DNA from: Tissierellales bacterium
Lineage (GTDB): Bacteria; Bacillota; Clostridia; Tissierellales; Tissierellaceae
Direction of reading: 5' to 3'
Assembly: GCA_030146705.1 (NCBI GenBank)
Contig: JASLBE010000008.1
Span: 1 to 14,896, forward strand
Length of the DNA: 14,896 nt
In this document: in pieces, positions 1 to 6,048 of the stretch
How the letters are laid out: each line of letters begins with the position of its first letter
Position numbering within the stretch: the stretch's first letter is position 1
Translations under genes and position numbers: made by a program
The notes under the pieces: generated by a model
Database searches by the model: none
The model's input: only the letters and a program-made list of their open reading frames with translations
What the model was told of the DNA's origin: nothing

Positions 1-1
1 A

Positions 2-154
2 AATAGTGGTGTAGAATCAGCCATAGGAGGTTTTAACTTCTTGGACCACTTAGAACTTTTATCAGAAATAAGTTTTGAGGATATAGTCAAGAGATTTGAA
101 GAACATTTAAGGGAAGACCTGGCTGTACTTTCAATTGTAAACCCAATAGAATAG
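2..154 (+). CDS. C-terminal end of a probable M16-family peptidase (YfmH-like), 5' truncated
   Basis: An open frame enters from the left edge and ends at a TAG at 152-154, giving 50 visible residues. The tail has a glycine-containing start (AIGGFNFLDHLELL), then SFEDIVKRFEEHL and a terminal strand LAVLSIVNPIE. This resembles the end of M16 zinc-peptidase-like proteins, whose last domain closes with a 'VxxRxxxxL...xLSIV.P' pattern, and in particular the YfmH-type proteins of Firmicutes. No catalytic motif is in view, because the HxxEH segment would lie far upstream, so activity cannot be judged. lgt starts 9 bases after the stop, so the two genes are probably cotranscribed. The family call comes from remembered pattern and is moderate at best; the reading frame itself is well supported. 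Confidence 0.5.
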   Translation, partial: NSGVESAIGGFNFLDHLELLSEISFEDIVKRFEEHLREDLAVLSIVNPIE

Positions 155-163
155 AGGTGGATT

Positions 164-892
164 ATGGATCCAGTAGCATTTAGTATTTTTGGAATTGATG
201 TAGCTTGGTATGGAATTTTAATATCCTTGGGAGTTCTACTGGGAACTCTCCTAGGACTTAGGGAGGCTAAAAGGGTTGGAATTGAAGAAGATGACCTATT
301 AGACTTCTTAATTATAACCATACCCTTGGCCATAGTTGGGGCTAGGCTTTACTATGTTATTTTTAGCTGGGACCTATATAAAGGAGACCTATTAAAAATA
401 ATAGATATTAGGTCTGGAGGACTTGCTATCCATGGTGGGATTATAATGGCTATTATTTCAGGACTAGTTTTTACCAAAAGAAGGGGGATTGACTTCTTTA
501 AACTAGCTGATGTTTCAGCACCAAGTTTGGCCCTTGGCCAGGCTATTGGAAGGTGGGGAAATTATATAAACCAAGAAGCCTACGGTGGGCCAACCAACCT
601 ACCTTGGGGGATAATGGTCCAAGGGGTCAAGGTCCATCCAACCTTCTTTTATGAGTCCTTAGGTAATATGGTTTTAGTCTTGTTTTTAATTTGGTATAGG
701 AAGAATAAGCAGAAAAATACAGGGGAAATATTTAGTATTTATTTATTTGCCTACTCAGGACTCAGATTTTTAGTTGAGGGTTTAAGAACGGATAGTTTAA
801 TGCTTGGAAACTTCCGGGTGGCTCAAATTGTAAGCTTTATAGGTATAGTGGCAGGAGTCATTATGTTTAGACATAGGAGAAATGAAAAATAA
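164..892 (+). CDS. lgt: Prolipoprotein diacylglyceryl transferase Lgt
   Basis: Lgt moves a diacylglyceryl group from phosphatidylglycerol to the lipobox cysteine of prelipoproteins in the cytoplasmic membrane, the first step of lipoprotein maturation. The 242-residue protein is slightly short for the family but complete. It has about seven hydrophobic segments. The signature GRWGNYINQEAYGG starts at residue 129, with the conserved Arg at 130. GGLAIHGG at 85-92 carries the conserved His90. HPTFFYES follows at 158-165 and RFLVEGLRTDS at 201-211 holds the late conserved arginines. The ATG at 164 follows an AGAGGTGG ribosome site with short normal spacing. It lies 9 bases after the M16-like gene. 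A promoter begins almost at its stop codon, so it is probably the last gene of its unit. All family key residues appear present. Confidence 0.96.
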   Translation: MDPVAFSIFGIDVAWYGILISLGVLLGTLLGLREAKRVGIEEDDLLDFLIITIPLAIVGARLYYVIFSWDLYKGDLLKIIDIRSGGLAIHGGIIMAIISGLVFTKRRGIDFFKLADVSAPSLALGQAIGRWGNYINQEAYGGPTNLPWGIMVQGVKVHPTFFYESLGNMVLVLFLIWYRKNKQKNTGEIFSIYLFAYSGLRFLVEGLRTDSLMLGNFRVAQIVSFIGIVAGVIMFRHRRNEK

Positions 893-895
893 TTC

Positions 896-924
896 TTGAT
901 TTTCTAAAAAAAATATGGTAAAAT
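896..924 (+). promoter_or_regulatory. Strong sigma-A type promoter with extended -10
   Basis: A TTGATT -35 box (896-901) is separated by 17 bases from a TAAAAT -10 box (919-924), with a TG at 916-917 forming an extended -10. Initiation is predicted near 931. The boxes also lie in a 9-base inverted repeat (CTTGATTTT at 895-903 and AAAATCAAG at 920-928), which could be an operator or chance in AT-rich DNA. This promoter is stronger than anything nearer to rsmH. A terminator lies only about 50 bases downstream of the predicted start. Confidence 0.6.
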
Positions 925-930
925 CAAGTC

Positions 931-1028
931 CTAAAGTGTTGAATTATAGAATAAAGCTACAATTTAATATTAAGTGAGAAAAAAAGACGCTATTAATGGA
1001 TAAATCTTAATAGCGTCTTTTGTTTTTT
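931..1028 (+). ncRNA. Candidate small RNA or attenuating leader, family unknown
   Basis: From the predicted start near 931 to the T-run at 1023-1028, a transcript of about 98 nt would have two hairpins. The first pairs 935-949 with 957-971 (15 positions, three G-U pairs and one A-C mismatch, seven-base loop). The second is the terminator hairpin at 982-1021. There is no ribosome-bound ORF inside; a 13-codon GTG frame at 936-977 has no room for a ribosome site. It could be a free small RNA, or the short form of a leader whose read-through feeds rsmH and the division genes. I recognise no known RNA family and see no convincing antiterminator. It is inferred only from the promoter, the folding and the terminator. 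Confidence 0.35.
982..1028 (+). terminator. Intrinsic terminator, 15-bp perfect stem
   Basis: Positions 982-996 (AAAAGACGCTATTAA) pair perfectly with 1007-1021, with a 10-base loop. A T-run follows at 1023-1028 after one G. The A-run on the left (978-985) could let it work weakly in the other direction too. It lies 90 bases after lgt, so it could end lgt transcripts, the transcript starting near 931, or both. Confidence 0.85.
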
Positions 1029-1285
1029 AATTTAAAATCTAAATAATATGAAATTTAAGGATCTTTAAATAATTCCAACTAATACTATTTAATAAACTTT
1101 AGAAAACATTAAAACATAGGATAAAGTACTGGAATATATGGGTATTTTGGTGTAAAATAAAGTATATTGAGAGAAAGTATATAAAGGCTAGAGCACTAAT
1201 AATTTATAGGCATATATTTAGAGAAAATAGAAAAAACCATAGTTTTTCTAAATATATTATTTTGAGAAACAATGGGGGAAGGTAA
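1029..1285 (+). other. AT-rich non-coding stretch before rsmH
   Basis: No gene is visible on either strand; the longest start-stop frames are a few codons. A TAAAAT at 1153-1158 could be a -10 box, but the best -35 at 17 bases upstream (TGGAAT, 1130-1135) matches only three of six consensus positions, so a dedicated rsmH promoter is possible but weak. A stem-loop lies at 1212-1257 and the rsmH ribosome site (GGGGGAAGG, 1274-1282) is strong. If transcription instead begins near 931 by read-through, this stretch is a 5' untranslated leader of roughly 355 bases in all. Confidence 0.5.
1212..1257 (+). promoter_or_regulatory. Leader stem-loop just upstream of the rsmH ribosome site
   Basis: ATATATTTAGA at 1212-1222 pairs perfectly with TCTAAATATAT at 1247-1257, and the stem extends inward by a G-U pair and three A-T pairs. 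An alternative inner hairpin, AGAAAAA (1229-1235) with TTTTTCT (1243-1249), uses the same right arm, so the two are mutually exclusive. The stems are almost all A-T and may be weak, so a regulatory role is only a possibility. Confidence 0.3.
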
Positions 1286-2215
1286 ATGGAATTTAAGCAT
1301 ATACCAGTATTATTAAATGAAGTAATAACTGGACTTAAAATAGATCCTAATGGGATATATGTAGATGGGACCCTAGGAGGGGCTGGTCATTCTTTAGAAA
1401 TAGTTAAAAGGTTAGATAAGGGGAAATTAATCGGGATTGACCAAGATGAAAATGCCTTGAAAAAGGCTGGAGAGGTTTTAAAAGGTTATGAGGATAAAGT
1501 TATTTTAGTCCATAGTAATTTTGAAAATATAGATGGGGTTTTAAATAACTTAGGGATAGACAAGATAGATGGAATGCTTATGGACATTGGAGTATCATCC
1601 CACCAGCTTGATGAAACAAGCAGGGGTTTTTCTTATCATAAGGATTCTAGGCTTGATATGAGGATGGATAGGACCAAGGATTTTTCTGCTTGGAATGTAG
1701 TAAATGAGTATTCGAAAGAAGAACTGGCCAGTATAATATGGGACTTTGGTGAAGAAAAATGGGCTAAAAGAATAGCGGAATTTATTGTAGAAGAGAGGAA
1801 AGCTAAAACTATAGATACAACCTTGGAACTAGTAGAAGTTTTAAAGAAGGCCATTCCAGCAGGGGCTAGAAAAGATAACCACCCAGGAAGGAAAACCTTC
1901 CAAGCTATAAGGATTGAGGTTAACAGGGAACTGGAAGTTTTGACTAATGTCATTCCTAAGATAGTAAAGAGGCTTAACAGGGGTGGAAGGCTATGTATTA
2001 TTACCTTTCATTCTTTGGAAGATAGGATTGTTAAGGATATGTATAGGGAGCTTTTTAAGGATTGTATTTGTCCTCCAGAGCTACCAATTTGTATGTGTGA
2101 TAAAGAAAGAGAAATAAAAATTATAACAAGGAAGCCAATAGTTGCTAGCAAGGAGGAGCTTGACTTAAATCCAAGGTCCAGATCGGCAAAACTAAGAGTG
2201 GCTGAAAAGATTTAA
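1286..2215 (+). CDS. rsmH: 16S rRNA (cytosine-1402 N4) methyltransferase RsmH (MraW)
   Basis: RsmH methylates N4 of C1402 in the 16S rRNA decoding centre using S-adenosylmethionine, and is usually among the first genes of the dcw cluster. The 309-residue length is normal. It opens with the family start FKHIPVLLNEV. The SAM-binding loop DGTLGGAGHS is at 27-36, the acidic strand end IDQD at 51-54, and DIGVSSHQLD at 100-109. GRKTFQAIRIEVNREL at 201-216, ITFHSLEDRIVK at 239-250 and the C-terminal NPRSRSAKLRV are all diagnostic. Two CxC pairs (Cys260/262 and Cys269/271) flank a short loop, a feature I associate with Firmicute members. The ATG at 1286 follows GGGGGAAGG. mraZ, which normally precedes it, is not present here. 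ftsL begins 19 bases after its stop. Confidence 0.97.
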   Translation: MEFKHIPVLLNEVITGLKIDPNGIYVDGTLGGAGHSLEIVKRLDKGKLIGIDQDENALKKAGEVLKGYEDKVILVHSNFENIDGVLNNLGIDKIDGMLMDIGVSSHQLDETSRGFSYHKDSRLDMRMDRTKDFSAWNVVNEYSKEELASIIWDFGEEKWAKRIAEFIVEERKAKTIDTTLELVEVLKKAIPAGARKDNHPGRKTFQAIRIEVNRELEVLTNVIPKIVKRLNRGGRLCIITFHSLEDRIVKDMYRELFKDCICPPELPICMCDKEREIKIITRKPIVASKEELDLNPRSRSAKLRVAEKI

Positions 2216-2234
2216 TATGTAAGGAGGGGGTAGG

Positions 2235-2705
2235 ATGTTGGCTGAAAGACCTCAGTATAAATTAAATCATAATGAAGGTAACAGACAGAAAAGACCTACT
2301 AAGGCACAAATAAAAAGGGCTAAGAGGAATAAGTTCTTTAATAGACTTAAGACAATAGTCCTTGCTACTTTATTTTTAATAGGTTCATTACTTATACTTT
2401 CAAGGTATGCAAAAATTACAGCAATTAGGACAGAAATTACTGAATTAGAAAAAACCATAGAAGACTTGGAAAAGGATAAATTAAATTTAGAGGCTAAGCT
2501 AGAGGGTATTAAATCTTCTGAAGAAATAGCTAATGACGCAATGGTTAAGCTAGGAATGCACTATCCTAGAAAGGACCAAATTGCCTATGTGGCAGTTGAA
2601 AAGGAAACTCCTAAGGTACAGACTAAAACTGATAATGTTAAGACCGGTTTTAAGGAGGGTTTTAGCAGGATTAAGGATTTTTTAGGGGGAATAGTTGGTG
2701 AATAA
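2235..2705 (+). CDS. ftsL: Cell division protein FtsL-like (bitopic, coiled coil)
   Basis: FtsL is a small single-pass divisome protein that joins FtsQ/DivIB and DivIC/FtsB and helps activate FtsW and its partner PBP. The 156-residue protein has a very basic cytoplasmic N-terminus (many Lys and Arg, residues 9-39), one membrane segment at about 40-57, then a charged coiled coil at about 62-94 (TEITELEKTIEDLEKDKLNL). The family-like segment KLGMHYPRKDQIAYV follows at 105-119. Sequence conservation in this family is poor, so the call rests on topology, that terminal segment, and its place between rsmH and the class B PBP. The start at 2235 follows a very strong AAGGAGGGGG site. Its last 8 bases overlap the next gene, suggesting translational coupling. 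The roughly 37-residue tail after the conserved segment is Lys-rich and of unknown role. Confidence 0.85.
   Translation: MLAERPQYKLNHNEGNRQKRPTKAQIKRAKRNKFFNRLKTIVLATLFLIGSLLILSRYAKITAIRTEITELEKTIEDLEKDKLNLEAKLEGIKSSEEIANDAMVKLGMHYPRKDQIAYVAVEKETPKVQTKTDNVKTGFKEGFSRIKDFLGGIVGE
2684..2690 (+). promoter_or_regulatory. Ribosome binding site that decides the PBP start
   Basis: AGGGGGA lies inside the 3' end of ftsL. It is 7 bases from the GTG at 2698 but only 4 bases from the in-frame TTG at 2695. The spacing and the better start codon favour GTG 2698. Confidence 0.6.
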
Positions 2706-4845
2706 TTTAAACAAACAATCTAATAGGCTAATTGTTGTCCTACTTTTAGCGATACTTATTTTTGGACTTTTAATTTTAAGGCTGGGCTACCTTCAAATCG
2801 TAAGGGCTTCTGACCTTAAACGAGGGGCTATGAGCCAGTGGACTAAAGGAATTACCATCAAGCCAAAGAGAGGGATCATTTATGATAGGAATGGTAAAAA
2901 ACTAGCTGTAAGTAAAAATGAATCTACAGCTTGGGTTGATGTGGGTTCAATTGAAAAAGATAAGATAAATGAAACGGCTAAAAAATTAGCTACCACACTA
3001 GATTTGGATGAAAAAGAAGTTTTGGAAAAGCTTAAAAAAAATAAGGGGCATGAAAAATTAAAGCAATGGATTTCAGATGAAGAGGCAGAGAATTTAAAGA
3101 AGTTAAAAATAACTGGCATTAGCTTGGTTGATGATTATAGGAGATACTATCCAAATGGTGAGTTTGCAGCCCATGTCTTGGGCTTTACAAATATAGATAA
3201 TGAAGGATTATATGGGGTTGAAGGCACCTATAATAATGAACTCTTAGGTACACCAGGTAAGTGGGTTAAGGTAACTGATGGTAAGGGTAAGCAACTACCT
3301 TTCGCTAGGGATAAAAAATATGAGGCTAATGATGGCTTGAACCTAGTTTTAACCTTAGATGAAACTATTCAAAAGTTCTCAGAGGAAGCTGTTAATAAAT
3401 CTTTTGAAGAAAACCAGCCTAAGAATATATCTGTAATAGTTATGGATCCTAAAACAGGAGAATTACTGGCAATGGTAAATAAACCGGACTATGATCCCAA
3501 TGAGCCTAGAAAGGCTCCTGACAAGGCTACAGAAGAAAGATGGAAGGATTTAACAAATGAAGAGATATTGAATGAACAATATGACCTATGGAGGAACTAT
3601 GCTATAAATGATGTTTATGAGCCAGGTTCTACTTTTAAGCTAGTGACTGCTGCAGCTGCCTTAGAAGAAAACAAGGTAAATGAAAACTCTCCCTTCTATT
3701 GTCCAGGTATTTATAATGAAATAAAGGGGACACCACTTAGGTGTTCTGTTTACCCTAATGCTCACGGAGCCTTGAATTTTAGGAGAGGGGTAGATGTTTC
3801 TTGTAATATTGTTTTTATAAATACTGCCCAAAGACTAGGCAGGGAAAAATTTACTAAGTATCTAAAGGCTTTTGGATTTGGAGAAAAGTCAGGTATAGAT
3901 TTAAATGGTGAAGAATATGGATTAATACCTTTTAAGCCAGAAAATATTAGGCCTGTTAACCTAGCAACTATGTCTTATGGCCATGGTGTAGCAGTGACGC
4001 CAATACAATTAACAACGGCGGTTGCTGCCATAGTAAATGGTGGAGACTTAATGAAACCTAGGGTTGTTAAGGAAATAGTTGATAATAGTGGAAATGTTGT
4101 TAAAAAATTTGAGCCAGAGGTTAGGAGAAAGGTTATATCTAAAGAAACTTCAGATACTATGCTATCCTTAATGGAAAGTGTTGTAAGTGAGGGTAGTGGT
4201 AAGAGGGCCAAGTCTGAAAAGTATAGGATTGGCGGTAAAACTGGTACAGCAGAAAAGGCAATAGATGGTGTTTATGTTAAGGGGAAATATATAGGATCAT
4301 TTGTTGGGGTTGGTCCTGCTGAAGATCCAGAAGTTGTAATTTTAGCCATAGTAGATGATCCTAAAGGGGTTTATTATGGTGGTACTACAGCTGCTCCAAT
4401 TGTTAAAGAAATTATGGAAAAAACCTTGGATTATTTAGAGGTTGAACCAGACAAAAAGGATAATAAGAAAAACCAAGAGTTGGTTACAATTCCAGACCTT
4501 ACTAATAAGTCTTTAGAAGATGCTGGTAGAATTTTATCCAGCTTGGAACTTAGACATATGATAGACTATGAAAATAGGGAGTCAGACTTAATAGTAGTTG
4601 AACAAGACCCTAGGGCTGGAGCCAGGGTTCCTAAAGAAACTGTTGTTGACTTAAAGCTAGATAAGTATGTCAAGTTATTAAATATGCCTAAGCTTGTAAA
4701 TAGGAGTAAGGAAGAAATAATTGCTATTTTAGATGAGCTAGGCTTGGAATATGAAATAGAGGGTTCGGGTATTTGTGTTGGCCAAGAACCTTTACCAGGG
4801 GTAGAAATAAAACAAGATATGGTAGTTAAGGTAAAACTTGAATAG
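2698..4845 (+). CDS. Class B penicillin-binding protein with two PASTA domains (FtsI/PbpB/SpoVD type)
   Basis: This transpeptidase crosslinks septal peptidoglycan with FtsW as its glycosyltransferase partner. Numbered from the GTG at 2698 (715 residues), it has an N-terminal membrane anchor at about 11-29 and a dimerisation (pedestal) domain beginning KPKRGIIYDRNGK. The transpeptidase domain has the three active-site motifs: STFK with nucleophile Ser311 and Lys314, SCN at 368-370, and KTGTA starting at Lys514. Two PASTA repeats follow (about 601-658 and 661-715), opening VTIPDLTNKS and NMPKLVNRS. Two repeats match B. subtilis PBP2B; SpoVD there has one. A TTG at 2695 is the alternative start. 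It overlaps ftsL by 8 bases and its stop is followed after 4 bases by a large palindrome. A vegetative FtsI role is favoured, because it is the only such gene here and the sporulation sigma genes normally near ftsZ are absent. SpoVD cannot be excluded. Confidence 0.93.
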   Translation: MNNLNKQSNRLIVVLLLAILIFGLLILRLGYLQIVRASDLKRGAMSQWTKGITIKPKRGIIYDRNGKKLAVSKNESTAWVDVGSIEKDKINETAKKLATTLDLDEKEVLEKLKKNKGHEKLKQWISDEEAENLKKLKITGISLVDDYRRYYPNGEFAAHVLGFTNIDNEGLYGVEGTYNNELLGTPGKWVKVTDGKGKQLPFARDKKYEANDGLNLVLTLDETIQKFSEEAVNKSFEENQPKNISVIVMDPKTGELLAMVNKPDYDPNEPRKAPDKATEERWKDLTNEEILNEQYDLWRNYAINDVYEPGSTFKLVTAAAALEENKVNENSPFYCPGIYNEIKGTPLRCSVYPNAHGALNFRRGVDVSCNIVFINTAQRLGREKFTKYLKAFGFGEKSGIDLNGEEYGLIPFKPENIRPVNLATMSYGHGVAVTPIQLTTAVAAIVNGGDLMKPRVVKEIVDNSGNVVKKFEPEVRRKVISKETSDTMLSLMESVVSEGSGKRAKSEKYRIGGKTGTAEKAIDGVYVKGKYIGSFVGVGPAEDPEVVILAIVDDPKGVYYGGTTAAPIVKEIMEKTLDYLEVEPDKKDNKKNQELVTIPDLTNKSLEDAGRILSSLELRHMIDYENRESDLIVVEQDPRAGARVPKETVVDLKLDKYVKLLNMPKLVNRSKEEIIAILDELGLEYEIEGSGICVGQEPLPGVEIKQDMVVKVKLE

Positions 4846-4849
4846 AAAT

Positions 4850-4883
4850 TTTAAATGGCAACTTATATAAGTTGCCATTTAAA
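4850..4883 (+). terminator. Perfect 34-base palindrome after the PBP gene, terminator-like but without a T-run
   Basis: Positions 4850-4866 (TTTAAATGGCAACTTAT) are the exact reverse complement of 4867-4883, with no spacer. In RNA it would form a long hairpin with a four-base loop. It begins 4 bases after the PBP stop, which suits transcription termination or protection of the 3' end. The bases after the stem (TGGATTAAAA) do not form a U-tract, so it is not a textbook intrinsic terminator. As duplex DNA it could also be a protein-binding operator. Confidence 0.5.
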
Positions 4884-4981
4884 TGGATTAAAATATTGGA
4901 AAAAATTTTGCACCTGGCCTGCCCTTTAAGACCTATTTAAATTTACATAATTAATAATAGAGTAGGACTTAGGGGGATAGT
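4884..4981 (+). other. Non-coding spacer with a GC-rich islet (4910-4924)
   Basis: Nothing codes here. In otherwise AT-rich DNA, 15 bases (GCACCTGGCCTGCCC) hold 12 G or C, directly after an A6-T4 run (4901-4909 region). This is the place where murE and murF would normally sit between the PBP gene and mraY. The islet could be part of a dispersed intergenic repeat or a rearrangement scar; neither can be shown from one copy. Confidence 0.3.
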
Positions 4982-5010
4982 TTAATATTTTACTAGGATG
5001 GTGATATAAT
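4982..5010 (+). promoter_or_regulatory. Sigma-A type promoter of the mraY unit
   Basis: A perfect TATAAT -10 (5005-5010) carries a TG extension (5002-5003) and sits 17 bases after a TTAATA -35 (4982-4987, four of six consensus positions). The start is predicted near 5017, leaving a leader of about 65 bases before mraY. With the palindrome upstream, it marks mraY as the head of a separate transcription unit. Confidence 0.65.
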
Positions 5011-5081
5011 AAATACAGGAATCTTTTGATAATTATAGGGTAATACAGTGAAAATATTTAAATGAATAGTAGGGAGATAAT

Positions 5082-6038
5082 ATGAAGATTAATTTAGACA
5101 TAGTAAAGTTATTAATAATACCGTTTATAATATCAGTTATACAGGAACCAATAGCAGTACCAATGCTCAAAAGGTTTGAAATTGGACAGAGCGTGAGGAA
5201 GGAAGGACCAAAGTCACATTATAAAAAAAGTGGGACACCAACTATGGGTGGGATAATATTTTTCCTAAGCCTATTAATAGGACTTATTTTATTTACTAAA
5301 TTTAACAAAAAAATTTGGATAATGTTTTTAGGAACTTTCTTATTTGGTTTAGTAGGCTTTATAGATGATTTTTTAATTGTTGTTAAAAAGGACAATACAG
5401 GCTTGAGGCCCAAGGAAAAACTAGCAGGGCAAATACTTATAGCCATAGGTTTATCAACATACTACTACTTGACTAGTGATACAAGTCTAGTAGTTCCATT
5501 TACAACAAAATTAATAAGTTTAGGAATAGTATATATACCATTTATGGTTTTTGTCTTAGTAGGGACAGTAAATAGTGTAAACTTAACAGATGGATTAGAT
5601 GGTCTAGCAACAGGAGTTACCATCTTAGTTTTGGTCTTTTTCTACTTTATATCAAAAAGACTTGGGGTAGTAGAGACAGAAAAGTTTAGCTTGATTTTAA
5701 TTGGGGCCCTAGGAGGTTTTTTAGTAATAAACTTCCATCCTGCCAAGGCTTTTATGGGGGATACAGGCTCAATGGCCCTTGGCGGTGCAGTTGGAACCAT
5801 AGCTATGGTTTTAAATATGCCACTTTTAATTCCTATAGTAGGTGGAATTTATTTTGCGGAGGCACTTTCAGTTATAATCCAAGTCCTATCTTTTAAGTAT
5901 AGGAAAAAGAGGGTTTTCTTAATGAGTCCACTCCACCACCACTATGAACAAAAGGGTTGGCATGAAACAAAGGTGGTTTTTGTATTTTGGACTATAACAT
6001 TTATATTGTGTATTATAGGCTTTATAAGTATAAAGTAA
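5082..6038 (+). CDS. mraY: Phospho-N-acetylmuramoyl-pentapeptide transferase MraY
   Basis: MraY transfers phospho-MurNAc-pentapeptide from its UDP carrier to undecaprenyl phosphate, making lipid I at the inner face of the membrane. The protein has 318 residues and about ten hydrophobic segments, normal for Firmicutes. Family hallmarks are present in order: SGTPTMGG at 50-57, the Asp pair FIDD at 93-96, NLTDGLDGLATG at 167-178, MGDTGS at 225-230 with the catalytic-site Asp, and SPLHHHYEQKGW at 282-293, the triple-His signature. The ATG at 5082 follows AGGGAGAT. It has its own promoter and is followed by murD, whose start is only 10 bases past the mraY stop. In most related clusters murE and murF precede it; here they are absent. 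Confidence 0.97.
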   Translation: MKINLDIVKLLIIPFIISVIQEPIAVPMLKRFEIGQSVRKEGPKSHYKKSGTPTMGGIIFFLSLLIGLILFTKFNKKIWIMFLGTFLFGLVGFIDDFLIVVKKDNTGLRPKEKLAGQILIAIGLSTYYYLTSDTSLVVPFTTKLISLGIVYIPFMVFVLVGTVNSVNLTDGLDGLATGVTILVLVFFYFISKRLGVVETEKFSLILIGALGGFLVINFHPAKAFMGDTGSMALGGAVGTIAMVLNMPLLIPIVGGIYFAEALSVIIQVLSFKYRKKRVFLMSPLHHHYEQKGWHETKVVFVFWTITFILCIIGFISIK

Positions 6039-6043
6039 GGTGG
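6037..6043 (+). promoter_or_regulatory. Ribosome binding site that decides the murD start
   Basis: AAGGTGG is followed by 5 bases and the ATG at 6049. The upstream in-frame GTG at 6040 lies inside this site and has no ribosome site of its own, so 6049 is preferred. Confidence 0.7.
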
Positions 6044-6048
6044 ATGAA

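Noticed and set aside
936..977. A 13-codon GTG frame that ends just before the terminator at 982, as a leader peptide
   Set aside because: The predicted transcription start is only about 5 bases upstream, so there is no room for a ribosome site, and the codons show no regulatory run.
1636..1953. 105-codon minus-strand frame inside rsmH, and the similar antisense frames in the other genes
   Set aside because: They are Ser/Leu-rich mirror frames of strongly conserved genes, lack ribosome sites and show no recognisable domain.
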